A stretch of 64,000 nucleotides of DNA from Nelumbo lutea (lineage: Eukaryota; Streptophyta; Magnoliopsida; Proteales; Nelumbonaceae): positions 39,122,356 through 39,186,355 of the forward strand of contig JAKGHH010000007.1 in the NCBI GenBank assembly GCA_022828595.1, read 5' to 3'. Every line of letters starts with the position of its first letter. Within the stretch, counting starts at the first letter, position 1. The notes beneath the pieces were generated by a model. It had not been told where the DNA came from, searched no databases, and saw only the letters and a list, made by a program, of their open reading frames with translations. The translations under genes and the position numbers were made by a program. Below, piece by piece: positions 35,741-48,768 of the stretch.

Positions 35741-36790
35741 TATTAATTTTTCAAACTACATAAAAAACTAAGTCAATGGGTAACTTCATAAAAATTACTT
35801 ATGTAAATTTAATCAATCATGTAAATAATTAATAAATTGTTATTTATTTATTGTAAATAAAATTATTAAATAATAATTATAGAAATATATAGTTTTAATT
35901 TAAAAGATAGGAAATTCAATGAAATTTCTAAGATACATTTCATATCACATGCAATTCATAAATTTTAATTATTAGAATAATTATTTAGTTTTATTATTTA
36001 TATATTTTTTTATAAATTATCCTAAAATTGGAAAAAAATCATTTCTTTTGACATAAATTATTGATGGATCAATGGATTTGATAGACCATCCATGATCTAT
36101 CTTGTAGTTCTTTCACCAAAAGTCATCCGACTTAATAATTTTCACCAATAAGAAAGTGCCATGTTCTACTTTGAGGGGCAATCTAGTAATTTTATCTCAC
36201 ATCGGAGGGTAGACTGCTAATTTTGCCAAGCGCCTTTGAACGTGATGTGCGGGATAGTAATGGATGCCCAACACGTGGACCAACCGACCAACTTCACTTG
36301 GCCATTAACACTTGTAACGGTTATTGCGGGCTAATGACTGATCATGTAAGCTTACTTTGAGTGTTATGGGAGAAGACGGATCGACCTAGAGATCCAGATC
36401 CAGTATGAATCCACTACTACCAAAGGTAATAGGATCTTCCGTCACTCTCAGGAAAGACCTGGCAATTGGGTTGTGTGGGTCGGGTTCAGGTTGGGTCAAG
36501 ACTCTTTGAGTTGTTTTCAGGTCGGGTTGAGCTGTCAAATGTTAGACTCTAACTTTAAATGTTCAGGTTAGGGTTGACCTATGGTCAATTCAGGTCATCT
36601 CAAAAAATAACTGAAATTTAAAAAAATAAAGAAAAATGCTAAAATTAAAAGAATTAATCTTAAAATTCTAAATATAAAATAAAAAAAAAACTTGAACAAT
36701 TAAGAATTTAAAGAGTAAACAATAAAGAATAAAGACTAAATAGAAAAAATTAAAGAGTGGAAACTTCTAACAATGCATAAATAGTCCCAA
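35741..36790. other. AT-rich spacer
   Basis: No gene. The 36460-36610 part has GGGTTGGGTC / GGTCGGGTTGAG motifs related to the MITE at 36793. Confidence 0.55.
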
Positions 36791-36792
36791 TT

Positions 36793-36979
36793 AGACTTGA
36801 CAATTAGGTTAGCGGGTTGACCCATGACCCAACCCAACCCAACCCAACCCCATTTTTTTTGGATTGGGTTGGGTTGGGTCATTCTCACATTCAATTGCTA
36901 AATAGGAGACCCTAACCCTGTTTTTTCGGATTGGATTGGGTCGGGTTTGCGGGTTGTGTCAACTTTTTGACAAGTCTAC
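36793..36979. mobile_element. Small MITE with GGGTTGGGTT repeats
   Basis: AGACTTGACAATTAGGTT at the left and the reverse complement of the right end AGACTTGTCAAAAAGTT match. Inside, AACCCAACCC runs face GGGTTGGGTT runs across a T8 spacer (about 36825-36880), giving a strong potential stem. Confidence 0.65.
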
Positions 36980-39531
36980 TCTCACTCACCTTAGCACAAC
37001 CTTGTTCCACTCATTGAGCTCTTTAGTTTAGTTCTTACTTCTAGCCCTTTTGACTTGGCTGTAGAAGACTCCATCTCTAAGGATCCACCATGAGGCCTTT
37101 GGCATTTGTCTATTTTATAGGATTGACACACTTACCAAGGTTTTCCAACAAAGTTTCCACTAGGATTTGACACCAACAATTGGTGTCTTATGTGGAAAAC
37201 TGTACAATGCCATCTCTTCTAGGTAGCAACAATGCCTTTCATGATGATAACTACGTGAGTATGTGTTTGGTAGAGTTTCCGTTTATCAACTAAATGTTTT
37301 TATTTAATCCGTCTTCAAAATCGAGAAAAATAATAATATCAATCATTTATGACAAGTAAGCATCACACCAGTAGAATAGTGAATAAATGCTTAGGTAAAC
37401 ATAAATCACGGCCAGCTTTTATGAGTATCTATGCGTACGAATCACCACCATGATGGACTACATGCTGATTTAACGATGATATAGCAACATTTTAATAAAT
37501 TCCTATCACAAAACACCCACGGAACAAAACACACACAGAATCAGAATCACATTCAGAGGGACTTCTAATAAGTCCCTTCTTTGATTAGAACCCCTCAAAA
37601 CCTACCCCAATTAGATAGTCTCCCCAAAGCAATTCAACCAACTTTGGCAACAAGTCTAAGAACTCGCTGCCATGATGAGGAGCATTGCATCTCCTTAAAA
37701 CAACCACCAAGGGCAGGAAAGGAATCCCAAGGAAACCAACCAATCATCGAGCCCAATGTTTTAGTGTCTGAGCACTAGCTAGGTCTGTACTTTGTTTTGC
37801 GACAGAAACCCTCTGTACAATGACGATGAAACAAAGACCCCATTCCGTTAATTTTCTGTAAGAATCCGCCCTTACAATATTTTTTAATCCCCATACTACC
37901 TTTTGGATAGTTGGGAGAATACATTATTCATCTTCCCCGATCTCATGATACACCAATAGAAGTGGCGGACTTTCCTCTCGGGGGAGGAGCTTGATGTGAC
38001 TAACAAGTTGTGCCACACTCTCGGACTCGGTTGGTGGCAGTCTAGAGCATTCCGCTGCCGCTTAAGTAGCTGCAACTTGCGACGTTAGTGTTGGATTTAA
38101 TCTCTTAAAATCCAATGGGTTTGATTAGTCAATTACATGAGAAATTGCACCTGCACACTTGGTTGAAAAATCAGTTTTTCTCTTACAAAAAAAAACCTAG
38201 TTTTGAACTTGTCCCAACTCCTTAGAATTAGTAGAGGAGAGTATGGGGATTCGATACCGTGCAATGCGTGCACACGTGTGTGTGTGGCACAATGAGGCGC
38301 TTTAGAGGCGCACTTTGCTCGCGATGGGCGGCTCTGGTTTTGGTGCGTTGATGACCGTTGATCACTGTTGATGAGATCAATAGTCATGATTCGATCGGGT
38401 GTGATCAAGAGGCACAATTCAAAGTTAACATTCACCAACTGTTAACAACTTTTTAAATAGTCACAATGGTTGAAATTGTGACTGTTCAAGGTGCCTTCTC
38501 TAAACCAGCACCTACCTTTTCCTCATACCTCTTCACAAATTATTTAAGGAGCATGAATCAGACTCCAAAACACACAATTTTGAAATTCACTATCTCTCTC
38601 TCTCTTAGTCCGGTCTGCTACAGTCTCACAGAAGGTTTTTTTGGAGACTCTTCAATTTTGCTGGTTGCAGATTCTCGCCGAAGGCTCTGTTGTATCCTGG
38701 GAACGAATTTTCCTGTAACCCAACAGCAAACTCAGTAAAACTGAGTGGGGGCAAATAACGTTCTAAAGACAGTGTCTTCAGACGCGCCTCAGAGCTTCTC
38801 CTCCAAAGCTACAGTGACCCCATCTTCCCCAACAGTTAGAAATGTTGAAGCTATCGTCAGACCAGCTCACGCTCTACCGCCGGAATGCCGCAGAGGCTAG
38901 GTGCTTTCCGGTTTGAAGGAGAACCATGGCGTCTTCCACTAACCCAAGATGGCAGCAGGCTCGACCCAGAACCAAGTACCTACATACATCATGCATTCGT
39001 GAACTGAAGGTCAGCGCTGGTTCACTAATTCAAATAGACTGATTTGCAGATCAGCCGGCTCACAGAAATGTCTTCTTCCCAAGTTGACGACTATCTACTA
39101 CATGACGACACTACCATCGAAATGATTCGATCTAGATTCATTCTCTCCCTTCTCATCGTTGTAAATGTGAAGGGCATGCTTGGGTCAAACTCAAAGGTAG
39201 AATTCAGAGTAACTCCGGTATAACCATCTGCTTTATTTGGTTGGCTGTTGGCGCCGGATCCACACATGATATAGGAATTTTTATCCTATTAATCAGTTTC
39301 TTAATCAAATAGTCTCACTTTGAATTGACCCATTGTAAAACAGGAAACAGAAGAAGCTTCAATGTCAAGCTAGTAGAAAAATAATGGAGAAATCAATGAC
39401 AAAATTACCTCCACTGCCCTTGCTTTTCACAGTTTTTGCATAGACTGGACATCACCTTCTTTTACAGGTCCAAAACAGAGAAGCATTTGAACGAAAGGTC
39501 ACGCTCTCCAGAGTCTGACGAGGGGTTATCG
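36980..39531. other. Spacer with possible decayed LTR-type sequence
   Basis: No gene recognised. At 38089-38720 a TGTTGGATTTAATC...CCAACA segment with an LTR-like build is followed by short purine-rich sequence, but neither a target duplication nor a partner LTR was found. The frames at 37581 and 38466 show no known domain. Confidence 0.4.
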
Positions 39532-40409
39532 TGTTGGGCCTAGCCCATTATGGGATATTGACCCATATTATAGCCCACTCTCCTTCAGCCAACTGTTTTT
39601 TTTTTTTTTTTGTTTTTCAAAAAAGAAAAACAAAAACTAGGGTTAGATCTTTTTAGCACGTGGCGTGTTGAAGAGAGAGAGGAAAAGAGAGAAATCGAAA
39701 TACTGTGCAGATTTTTCAGTGTGCAGAGTTCATCAAACGGTCGGAACTTTCTGATTCGCCATCCGATCAAGCAGAAATTTGGATAATAAGTGGATGACTC
39801 ATTTTTCTTCATTCTGAACGGTTGGATCTTTGATCGGAGCTCTGAATCGCCGGTTATTTGAGGTCGAACAGAAGCAACTCGTAGTTCAGGAAAAGAAAAT
39901 ATCTCGCGGCAGTCTTCATCAATCACTCTGATCAAGGGTCATTTGTGGTTCGATTTGACTGAATTTGGTGGGATTGTTCGAAACTTACAGATCTATGATC
40001 TGAACAGTGGAGATTTGATTTGGAGTAGTGAAGGTCTCCATGTTGTGGCCTGAACAGTAGCTGCGTTTGTGAGTTTTTTTTACTGTTATTTTTCACCGCT
40101 TTTGGTATTCTCGTTTGTATGTTTGAGAATCTGTATTTGCTCTAAGTTTGTGAGTATATTGTGGTGTTTGAGTTGTTGTAATTGTTACCTCAAGTTATTA
40201 GTGGAGATTTTTGGTTGGGTCTCCTTAGCCCCATGGTATTTTACCCTTCACATTGGAGGGGTTTTCCACATTAAATATCGTGTGTCTCTCTGCTTGGCTT
40301 ATGATTGTTTTTGTTGATATCTTGTTTGGAATTGTGATAGTTGAATATCTACAAGTTTTTATTTTTGGGAGAAAAATAATTTGTGGATAAACTTAGTTTC
40401 TTCCCAACA
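39532..40409 (+). repeat. 5' LTR of Copia element
   Basis: 878 bp, TGTTGGG...CCCAACA. The right end lies three bases before the primer site. It contains an A/T-rich tract near 39595-39630. Confidence 0.85.
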
Positions 40410-40412
40410 AAG

Positions 40413-40427
40413 TGGTATCAGAGCCAA
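40413..40427 (+). other. Primer binding site, initiator tRNA-Met type
   Basis: TGGTATCAGAGCCAA follows the 5' LTR. It is the usual initiator tRNA-Met primer site of plant Copia elements. Confidence 0.9.
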
Positions 40428-40456
40428 GTTATTTGTTTGTGGATTTGTTTGATTGA

Positions 40457-41212
40457 ATGGTGGAGCCTAATTATGGTAGAATGATTAGTTTGAATGGGAC
40501 CAATTACCACAAGTGGAGAGGAAAAATGAAGGATCTATTATTTGTGAAAAAGTTACATTTACTAGTTTTTTCTACTCAAAAACCTGAAAATAAATCTAAT
40601 GAAGAATGGGCTTTTGAGCATGAGATGGTTTGTGGCTTTATTCGACAATGGGTAGATGATAATGTTTTGAATCATATTGCTAATGATTCACATGCCAGAA
40701 CCTTGTGAGATAAGCTTGAGACTTTGTATGCATCTAAATCTGGGAACAATAAATTATTTTTGTTGAAACAGGCTATGAATTTGAGGTACAAGGAAGGTAC
40801 TCCTATTTCTGATCACATACGTGAATTTCAGGGGTGCTTTGATCAATTGTCTGACATGGGTATTAAATTTGAAGGTGAAATTTTAGGACTTTGGTTGCTT
40901 AATACTCTACTTGACTCTTGGGAAAATTTGCGCGTGACTTTGTCCAGTTCTGCTCCTGGTGGTGTAGTGACCTTGGAATATGTAAAAGTTGTTGTTTTGA
41001 ATGAAGAAGTCAGACGACGAACTCAGCAAGCATCATCTTCTTAATCAGAGGTTTTAATTACTGAAAACAGGGGGAGAAACAATGATAGAGACCGAGGACA
41101 AGGTAACAGAGGTAAAAGTAAGGATAGAAGCAAATAAAGGTCTAAGTACAAAAACCTTGAATGCAACTATTGTGGTAAAAAGGGACATATCAAAAGATTT
41201 TGTTTTTAGCTG
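40457..41212 (+). pseudogene. Copia gag with CCHC zinc knuckle
   Basis: The frame starts MVEPNYGRMISLNGTNYHKW, the usual Copia gag opening, and continues through LNGTNYHKWRGKMKDLL and FLLKQAMNLRYKEG to a CCHC knuckle (CNYCGKKGHIKRFC, about 41162-41205). In-frame TGA at 40706 and TAA at 41042 interrupt it, with others further on. It would encode the RNA-binding particle protein if intact. Confidence 0.85.
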
Positions 41213-41289
41213 AAGAAGGACAATAAAGGTAACAAAGGTAAGCAACAAAATAAAGACAATGACAATGATGATCGTGTTGCCACCACCAC

Positions 41290-42220
41290 TGCAGGTGATC
41301 TTATGATTTTCTGTGATGAGAATTTGATTAATGTTGCTTGTGATGAGACAAGTTGGGTTGTTGATAGTGGTGCCTGTTTTCATGTTACATCGAGAAAGGA
41401 TTTTTTCATATTTTATACTTCAGGTGATTATGGGGTTTTAAAGATGAATAATAATGGTTTGTCAAAGGTGATTGGCATTGGCACTATTTGTCTAAAAACA
41501 AGTAATGGGACTGAATTGATTTTGAAAAACTTCAGACATGCACCAGACATTCGTTTGCATCTGATTTCTACCAGTGTTCTTGATGATGATGGTTATGTTA
41601 GTACCTTTGATAATGGACAATAGAAGCTCTCGAAAGGTTCTTTGGTTGTGGCACGTGGAAAGAAGTGTTATGGTCTGTACTGGACCAAGACTTCAGTTTC
41701 CATTGATGGTGTGAATGCAGTTGAGTGTGATAACTCATCAGTGTTATGACACAAAAGACTAAGCCACATCAGTGAGAAGGGAACTTTGAAAGGTGCAAGG
41801 TTAGAAAAGTGTGCTCATTGTTTGGCTGGGAAACAAAATAGAGTCTCTTTCAAGAGCCATTCTCCCTCTAGGAAATCAGAGTTGCTTGAGTTGGTGCATT
41901 CAGATCTCTGTGGTCCGATGAAGACAAAAACATTTGGTGGTGCACTTTATTTTGTTACTTCTATTGATGATCATTCAAGGAAACTTTGGGTTTATGTCTT
42001 GAAGAGTAAAGACCAGGTACTTGGTGTCTTTAAGCAGTTTCAGGCTTCTATTGCGAGGGAAACAGGGAAGAAACTGAAATGTATTCGCACTGATAATGGT
42101 GGTGAATATTGTGGACCATTTGATGAGTACTGCAGGCAGTAGGGCATTAGACACCAGAAGACGCCCCTAAGACTCAGCTTAATGGCTTGGCAGAGAGGAT
42201 GAACAGGGCGTTGATGGAAA
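41290..42220 (+). pseudogene. Copia protease and integrase region
   Basis: WVVDSGACFHVTSRKDFF gives the DSGA protease motif. An integrase follows: HKRLSH and CAHCLAGK form the HHCC zinc-binding part, LVHSDLCGPM and TDNGGEYCGP carry the two Asp of the DD(35)E triad; the region after 42140 is frameshifted. Stops at 41621 (TAG) and 41747 (TGA) break the frame. Confidence 0.85.
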
Positions 42221-42403
42221 GTTAGATGTTTGCTTTCAAAAGCAAAGTTGCCTGGATCTTTTTGGGGTGAGGCTTCATATACTACTGCACATGTTATTAA
42301 TTTATCTCATGTTGTTGCTTTGTAAGCTGATGTTCCTGATAGGGTGTGATACGGAAAAGATGTATCCTATGACCACTTACGTGTCTTTGGCTGTAAAGCA
42401 TTT

Positions 42404-44427
42404 ATGCATGTGCCAAAAGATGAAAGGTCCAAGTTAGATGTCAAGATAAGACAATGTATCTTCATTGGCTATGGTCATGATGAATTTGGCTATAGATTGT
42501 ACGATCTAGTTGAAAAGAAACTTGTAAGAAGTCGTGATGTTATTTTTATGGAGGATCAGACCATTGAGGATATTGATAAGGCGAAAAAATCAAAGTCTTC
42601 AAGTACTGATGGATTGGTTGATCTTAATCCAGTTCCTGAGACACATACACCAAGTGTAGTTGAGTTTGGTAATCATGATGATGGCCAGAATCATATTTAT
42701 GATAATTTGGTTGAAGATAATGATGATGATGTTGCTGATGATATTGATGCTTCTACCAGTGGTGCTATTGGTGAACCTGTTGCCCCACTTAGAAGGTCTT
42801 CTAGACAGCATATTCCCTCTACTCGCTATTCGTTTAATGAATATGTGCTTCTCACTGATGGGGGAGAACCTGATTGCTACAAAGAGGCTATGGAGTCTGA
42901 GCACAAGAAAGAATGGGTTGCCGCTATGAATAATGAGATGAAATCTTTGGTTGACAACCATACTTTTGAGCTGGTCAAGTTGCCTAAGGACAGGAAAGCT
43001 TTGCGAAATCGGTGGGTTTACAGGTTAAAGACTGAGGAGAATACTTCTAATCCATGATATAAAGCTAGATTAGTTATCAAAGGCTATCATCAGAAAAAGG
43101 GAGTTGACTTTGAGGAGATTTTCTTGCCTGTTGTCAAAATGTCTTCTATCTGAGTTGTTCTTGGTTTGGCAGCCAGTCTTGATTTAGAAGTTGAGTAGAT
43201 GGATGTAAAAACTGCTTTCCTTCACGGTGATTTGGAGGAGGAAATTTACATAGAGCAACCAGAAGGTTTCATGGTGAAGGGTAAATAAGACTATATCTAC
43301 GGATTGAAGAAAAGTCTATATGGGTTGAAACAAGCCCCGAGACAATGGTACAAGAATTTTGAGTCTGTTATGATCCAGCATGGATTCAAGAAGACAACCC
43401 CAGACCATTGTGTTTTTGTGTGAAAGTTTTCTGATAATGACTTCATCATTTTATTGCTCTATGTTGATGACATGTTGATTGTTGGTCATAACTGTTCTAG
43501 AATTGACAAGTTGAAAAATGAGCTTAGTAAGTCTTTTTCAATGAAAGACTTGGGACTAGCAAGACATATACTTGGCATGCAGATTACTTGTGACAGAGAG
43601 GCCAAGAAGTTGTGGTTATCTCAAGAGAAATATATTGAGAAAATACTTCAGCGATTTTATATGGATAAGGCTAAAGTGGTAAGTACACCTCTTGCTTTAC
43701 ACTTTAAGCTTAGTACTAGACAAGCTCCTTCTAGTGATAAAGAAAAAGAAGAAATGCAACGTATTCCTTATGCATTTGCAATAGGAAGTTTAATGTATGC
43801 AATGGTTTGCACAAGGCCTGATATAGCTCATGCAGTTGGTGTTGTTAATTGTTTTCTATCCAATCCAGGTAGAGAACATTGGGCTGTTGTGAAGTGGATA
43901 TTGAGATATCTCCGGAGTACTTCTGGTTTAAAACTCGGTTTTGGAATTAGGAAACCTATTCTTTGTAGTTTTACAAATTCAGACATGGCCGGGGATGTTG
44001 ATTCTAGAAAATCTACTTTTGGTTATTTAATTACCTTTGCAGGGGGAGCTGTGACCTGGCAGTCTAGGTTGCAGAAGTGTGTTGCATTGTCTACGACTGA
44101 GGCTGAGTTCATCGCTATTACTGAAGCATGTAAGGCGTTGCTGTGGATGAAAAAGTTTGTGCATGAACTTGGTTTCACTCAACAGAGGTATGCCTTATAT
44201 TGTGATAGTCAGAATGCTATTCATCTTGGTAAGAATCCAACATTTCATAATAGATCGAAACATATTGATGTAAGATATCATTGGATTTGAGATGTTTTGA
44301 ACTCCAAGTTGATTGAACTTGAAAAGATTCACCCTGACAAAAATGCCGCTGACATGATGACAAAAGTGGTGCCTCGAGAGAAGCTTGAACTGTGTGCTGG
44401 AGCAGTCGGCCTTAAATTTGCATAGTT
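42404..44427 (+). pseudogene. Copia reverse transcriptase and RNase H
   Basis: RT opens with EWVAAMNNEMKSLVDNHTFELV, then MDVKTAFLHGDLEEEIYIEQPEGF, the catalytic LLYVDDMLIVG (43449-43484), and KYIEKIL. RNase H has AMVCTRPDIAHAVG, WILRYLRSTSGL and the AEFIAITEACKALLWMKKF, SKHIDVRYHWI blocks. Stops at 43055, 43153, 43198, 43286, 43421 and 44288 occur; the YVDD and most RT motifs are intact in sequence. Confidence 0.88.
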
Positions 44428-44523
44428 GCTATTTTTTTTGAAGTGTCTCCCTTCTCTCATGGGCTAGAGGGGGAGAATTGTTGGGCCCAGCCCATTATGG
44501 GATATTGACCCATATTATAGCCC

Positions 44524-44640
44524 ACGGAAGTTGTAGTGGCCGCCGTTGTCGCATTGCAACTTCCAATAGCGGCGGTGAACGATACCAAAATCACCGCCAC
44601 CATTGGAACTTCCAGTTGCGGTAGTGAACAATAAAGATAT
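44524..44640. other. Imperfect inverted repeat directly after Copia break
   Basis: AACTTCCAATAGCGGCGGTGA and TCACCGCCACCATTGGAACTT form an arm of about 18 bp with two mismatches around a short loop (44560-44613). It begins where the Copia 3' LTR breaks off. Confidence 0.7.
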
Positions 44641-45168
44641 TTTAGGAATTAAAAAAAAAATTACTGCTGATGTGATGTCACAACTGCACGGAGTGTGATA
44701 CAAAATTAAATAATTAGGTGTTAGACAATTGTCAGAAAATTTAAGACTTAAAAGTACAATTTGTCGATATGTGAATAACAGGATTACTTTAAGAGATTTA
44801 CAATAGATCTTAAATTATATTCAAAACAAAGAATTCATTTGTAGGGCCAGTATTTGGTTTATTCAGTTTGGGTTTTAATTAAATAAATCAAATGTTTAAA
44901 AACTGAACTTGTAAAACATAAAATCGATATGGAGCAAATTACTAAAAAAACCAAATAATCCAAAACCAATGTTTTTGGTCAAAACCTTGTTTTTTTATAT
45001 TATTTTGTATGTATTTATACTGTACAATTTTATATTTTTATTTGTATTCTTTTCAAATCGAGCCTTAATATTATATTAGCACATTATATATTATATATAT
45101 GTATATACTAAATTCTTAATATATATGTATATATTAAATTCTTATTATATATACATATTAAATTCTTA

Positions 45169-45200
<32 letters not shown>

Positions 45201-45425
45201 TCAAATTAACCAAACAAATTTAAATGAAAATAACTACACCAAACAAATTTAAACCAAAATTTTTCATTTTTTGGTTTTAACGGAACAATGCTCAAGCTCA
45301 TCTTGCATGGTAAAAAAAGCGATCATAGGAAGTACTAACACTTCCAACACAACCATGACTCCGACATCGAGCCATCGGGGACCGTAGGGTGTTGAAGAAC
45401 AAAATTGAAGGCCTGATGTGATGGG
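44640..45425. other. AT-rich spacer with TA-rich tandem repeats
   Basis: TTAAATTCTTAATATATATGTATATA-like units repeat at 45080-45195 and end in a (TA)n run. No gene recognised. Confidence 0.65.
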
Positions 45426-46078
45426 TGATGAGGGGGCATTTTGGTCCTCCCATACAAATAGCGACACGTGGACATTATTGTCAGTGCGGTGCCAAGTTAG
45501 TAGGCCAGTTTGACGGGTCAACTCGGAGCACCTCACACGAATCGTCAGTAAGACGACCGAGTCGGGGCGAGCTTGAGCAACCTAAAAGGCGAGCTCGCCC
45601 AAACCGTTTCACGCGCTCCACCCTCGAGGCCCCAATATCACGACCGTGGGAGTAGCTCGCCGAACCGTATGCCACAAGTTAAGCGAGTGACCTGTAACCA
45701 CTGCACAAATCTAGTACTTGACACATTAACACGCCTCATATTGTGGAAACAACTCTTTAAAAGGCTGAGAGATGTTGCCCAAGAAACCAAAGCCCTAGAT
45801 AAACTATAAAAGGACTTTGAATCCACCTAGAAAGGTATGTGCACTGATACACTTAAGCTCTCACACACATTCTCAAGAGATCCCAATATTGACTTAAGCA
45901 TCGAAGTGTTCTCCCCGAGTAAAACCTACCTGGGCACTCTCACCCTTCTCTCTTTGCAGCTCGCTTCAGCTCGGACACATAGACATCAGCTTGGCCTTGA
46001 AACTCGGCATTGCCAGATTAGAAACTTGTTCGAGCCAAGTCATAAGACATGAGGGAGAGACCAGATTGCACATCATCA
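45426..46078 (+). repeat. 5' LTR of Tat-type element
   Basis: TGATGAGGGGGCATTTTGGT...CATCATCA. The sequence matches 54387-55039 over its whole length with scattered substitutions. Confidence 0.93.
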
Positions 46079-46080
46079 AT

Positions 46081-46098
46081 TGGCGTCATCTGTGGGAA
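46081..46098 (+). other. Primer binding site, tRNA-Arg type
   Basis: TGGCGTCATCTGTGGGAA follows two bases after the 5' LTR. It is close to the TGGCGCCGTCTGTGGGAA site used by Tat-type elements, with two C-to-T/G-to-A type changes. Confidence 0.8.
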
Positions 46099-46151
46099 AC
46101 ACAACAAAAAGCTAAAGTTCCCTTCTTTTATTCTCTACTGAAAGCCCATCA

Positions 46152-47960
46152 ATGGCATCCTCAAGCAACCCTTCTGCTAACAACAACATCAATGGCCAAA
46201 TCCCCACTATCACCATAGGCCGGATTAACATTCCCTTAATCCGACTGAAGTACAAGACAATATGAATGTACCTCTTCCTAAGGTCGACCCCATAGCAGCC
46301 CCCACGGTGGTTGATGTACAGCAGTTGAACGACCTGGTATGATGCATGCAGAGAGAGCATGACCGAACAACTCAGGTCTTGGGAAAATAGATTCGCCTTC
46401 ATGGCCGGACAACAACAACAACAACGACATCAGTAGAGCACCAATTTCCACAAGTACCCCTCTGCTAGGTACTGCGGAATAGTCAGCAACTACTACCCAA
46501 CAGCTAGCAAGTGCCGCCCCACAGTTAACAAGTACCTCAGAATATCCAGGAAGTACCATGAAACAGCTAATAGGTGCCTCCCTAGAACAATGGCCTGAAC
46601 CAGAACAACCATGAAGACCTAGTTTGCCCTCGAGTTCACAGCCAGGTTTAGGTTCCCGACAGAGTTGACAACTAGGATCACATCGACGGTGCAGCTCGAA
46701 ATGATCAAGTCCCAACAGAATGCCGAGCTGAGATTCCTATTGGGACTGGTGCCACCAGCTCGACCGAAGGTACAGGGAAGAAGCACAAAAAATGCATGCA
46801 CCGCATTGGGAAAAAGATTTGCCTAAGCAAGTAGTGAAGCCTAGCATAGAGAAAACAGTGTTGCCACCAGCAGGATGGTTTCCCTCTCTGAATCGCCCTG
46901 CTTGACTCGAGAAACCCCACTGTTCCCTGAGATCCTTAAGGCCCTAAGACCAAAGAACTTTTGGGCCCTGACCCTAGAATCTTACAAAGGCAAGACGAGA
47001 CCCAGTGGAGAATTCCAACTACTTCCAAGCCCTCATGCTTCTTCATGGAGCAAATGATGCCAATATGTGTATAGCTTTCCCAGTCCCTACAACATTGAAG
47101 GAAGAAGCCTAGCTCTGGTACTCTAGACTAACTCCCAGTTCTCTTAAGAATTGTGACTAGTTCACCAGATTCTTCATCAACCAGTTCACCATGAGCAAGA
47201 GATATTCGAAGTCAGCGACCTATTTGCTAAATGTGATCCAGAAACCAATTGAAACTCTGAGGGAGTACATTAGGAGATTCAACATGGAGCAATTATAGAT
47301 CCCAGACCTGGATCCTATTGTACAACTGATCATAGCAAAGAACGAAGTACAACACCCTGAGCTGAAATGGGCAACCGAATTACCCCCTCCGGCTACCATG
47401 AAAGTGTTTCTCGACTTAGAACACCAATTCATCAAAGCTGAAGAAGCAGTGGAATCGAAGTCCGACTTGGTCGGGAAAAAGAAACGGGTTGAGAAAGAAG
47501 CAAGTAACAAAAGGACGGAGTGAAGAAGTAAGTCTCCAAAAAGGAGTAAATCACCAAAAGGCAGATGGAGTAGCTTGCCCCGCAGAAGAAGCAAGTTTCC
47601 CGCTAGAGGTACGAGCAAGCGATTAGCAACACCACTGCAAATACCAGGACCTTCACTCCTTTGAACACTAAAAGAAAAGAAATCCTAATGCAAATCAAGC
47701 CTGACAACTATGTGAAATGGCCACCCAAGATGAGGGGAGACCCCACCACCCGGAACCCGAACAAATACTGCCATTTCCACAAAGATGTAGGGCATGAAAT
47801 GGAGAATTGTTGGAACTTGTAAAATGTGATTGAAGATCTCATCAAGAAAGGTTACTTGAGGCACTTCATTAAAGATGAACGATGACCTGAGGAAGGAACC
47901 AACAGGGAGCAGGAGCCGTCTCCCTATATAACTAGCAACAACAAGAAAGGCAGGTCCGAA
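46152..47960 (+). pseudogene. Tat-type gag with C-H-H-C motif, broken
   Basis: Starts MASSSNPSANNNINGQIPTI, alike the gag start of the neighbour element (minus, 60866). The capsid part has ETPLFPEILKALRPKNFWAL (46917), MLLHGANDANMCIAF, YLLNVIQKPIETLREYIRRF and a basic tail. A CHFHKDVGHEMENCWN motif at 47769 is the zinc-knuckle-like end. Stops and frameshifts are frequent. Confidence 0.82.
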
Positions 47961-48079
47961 GGACCATTAACATGATCATAGGAGGTTCAATTTTTGCCAG
48001 TTATACCACATCAGTGGGTAAGAATTCAATAAGGGAGTTGGAATAGGAAGACAACAACCCATCCAAGCGCCCCTGGAAA

Positions 48080-48430
48080 GAAGAAGTGATCTACTTCACT
48101 AATGATGATATGCGTGGGATCCAGTACCCACACGACGACGCCCTGGTAGTAAAATTGTTGATTAATGACTTTAGGGTGAAGAGAATATTGGTTGATTCTG
48201 ACAGCTTGGTAGATATTTTGCTTTTAGAGGCCTTCAAGCAAATGGAGCTTGGTAAGGCAGACTTATAGCCATCCGACATCCCGCTGGTTAGCTTTAACGG
48301 AGAAGTGGTTTGCCCAGTGGGCAAGGTAAGAGTGTCGATCGAGGTGGGCTCCCCTCCTCATACATTACATTTCGAACATGACTTCCTGGTAGTTGCCACC
48401 TCATCCCCTTACAGTGCGGTATTGGGGTGA
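48080..48430 (+). pseudogene. Tat-type aspartic protease remnant
   Basis: VIYFTNDDMRGIQYPHDDAL, then LINDFRVKRILVDSDSLVDILLLEAFKQM. The active-site motif is D-S-D rather than the usual D-S-G, so the enzyme would probably be inactive. SDIPLVSFNGEVVCPVGK follows after a stop. Confidence 0.8.
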
Positions 48431-48768
48431 CCTATCTTGCACACCTTGCGAGTTGTTGTTTCGACATTCACCTAGCATTCAAGTTCCCAACAGATATTGG
48501 CATAGGGGTGTTGTGTAGAAATCAGTTGGAACCCAGAAAGTGCTACATAGTAGCTTTGAAGGCAAAGGGCAAGACATCCATCGGCATAAACTTGGAGCCA
48601 CCACCGAAAAATGTTGAAGAGCGAGCTCGCTTGACAGAAGGGACCATTATGGTCCCCGTCTCCGAAGTAGAACCTGGGAAAACACTACAAATTAGAGCTC
48701 ACCTAATAGAACCTGTGCACTCCGAGCTGGTAAGCTTTTTGTTAAATAACTTAGATGTTTTCACCTAG

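Larger units (their letters stand above)
39532..44524 (+). mobile_element. Ty1/copia LTR retrotransposon, decayed, 3' LTR truncated
   Basis: The 5' LTR begins TGTTGGGCCTAGCCCATTAT at 39532. The same sequence restarts at 44479 after a purine tract (GGGCTAGAGGGGGAGAA) but the match stops after about 46 bp, so the 3' LTR is cut off. Between them are gag, protease, integrase, RT and RNase H in Copia order. Many in-frame stops make it inactive. Confidence 0.88.

Noticed and set aside
38089..38720. TGTTGG...CCAACA segment as a solo LTR
   Set aside because: LTR-like look, but no target duplication and no paired copy; kept only as a spacer note.
45264..45536. 90 aa minus frame with a hydrophobic stretch
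   Set aside because: It spans the LTR boundary of the Tat-type element, so its upper half is LTR sequence.
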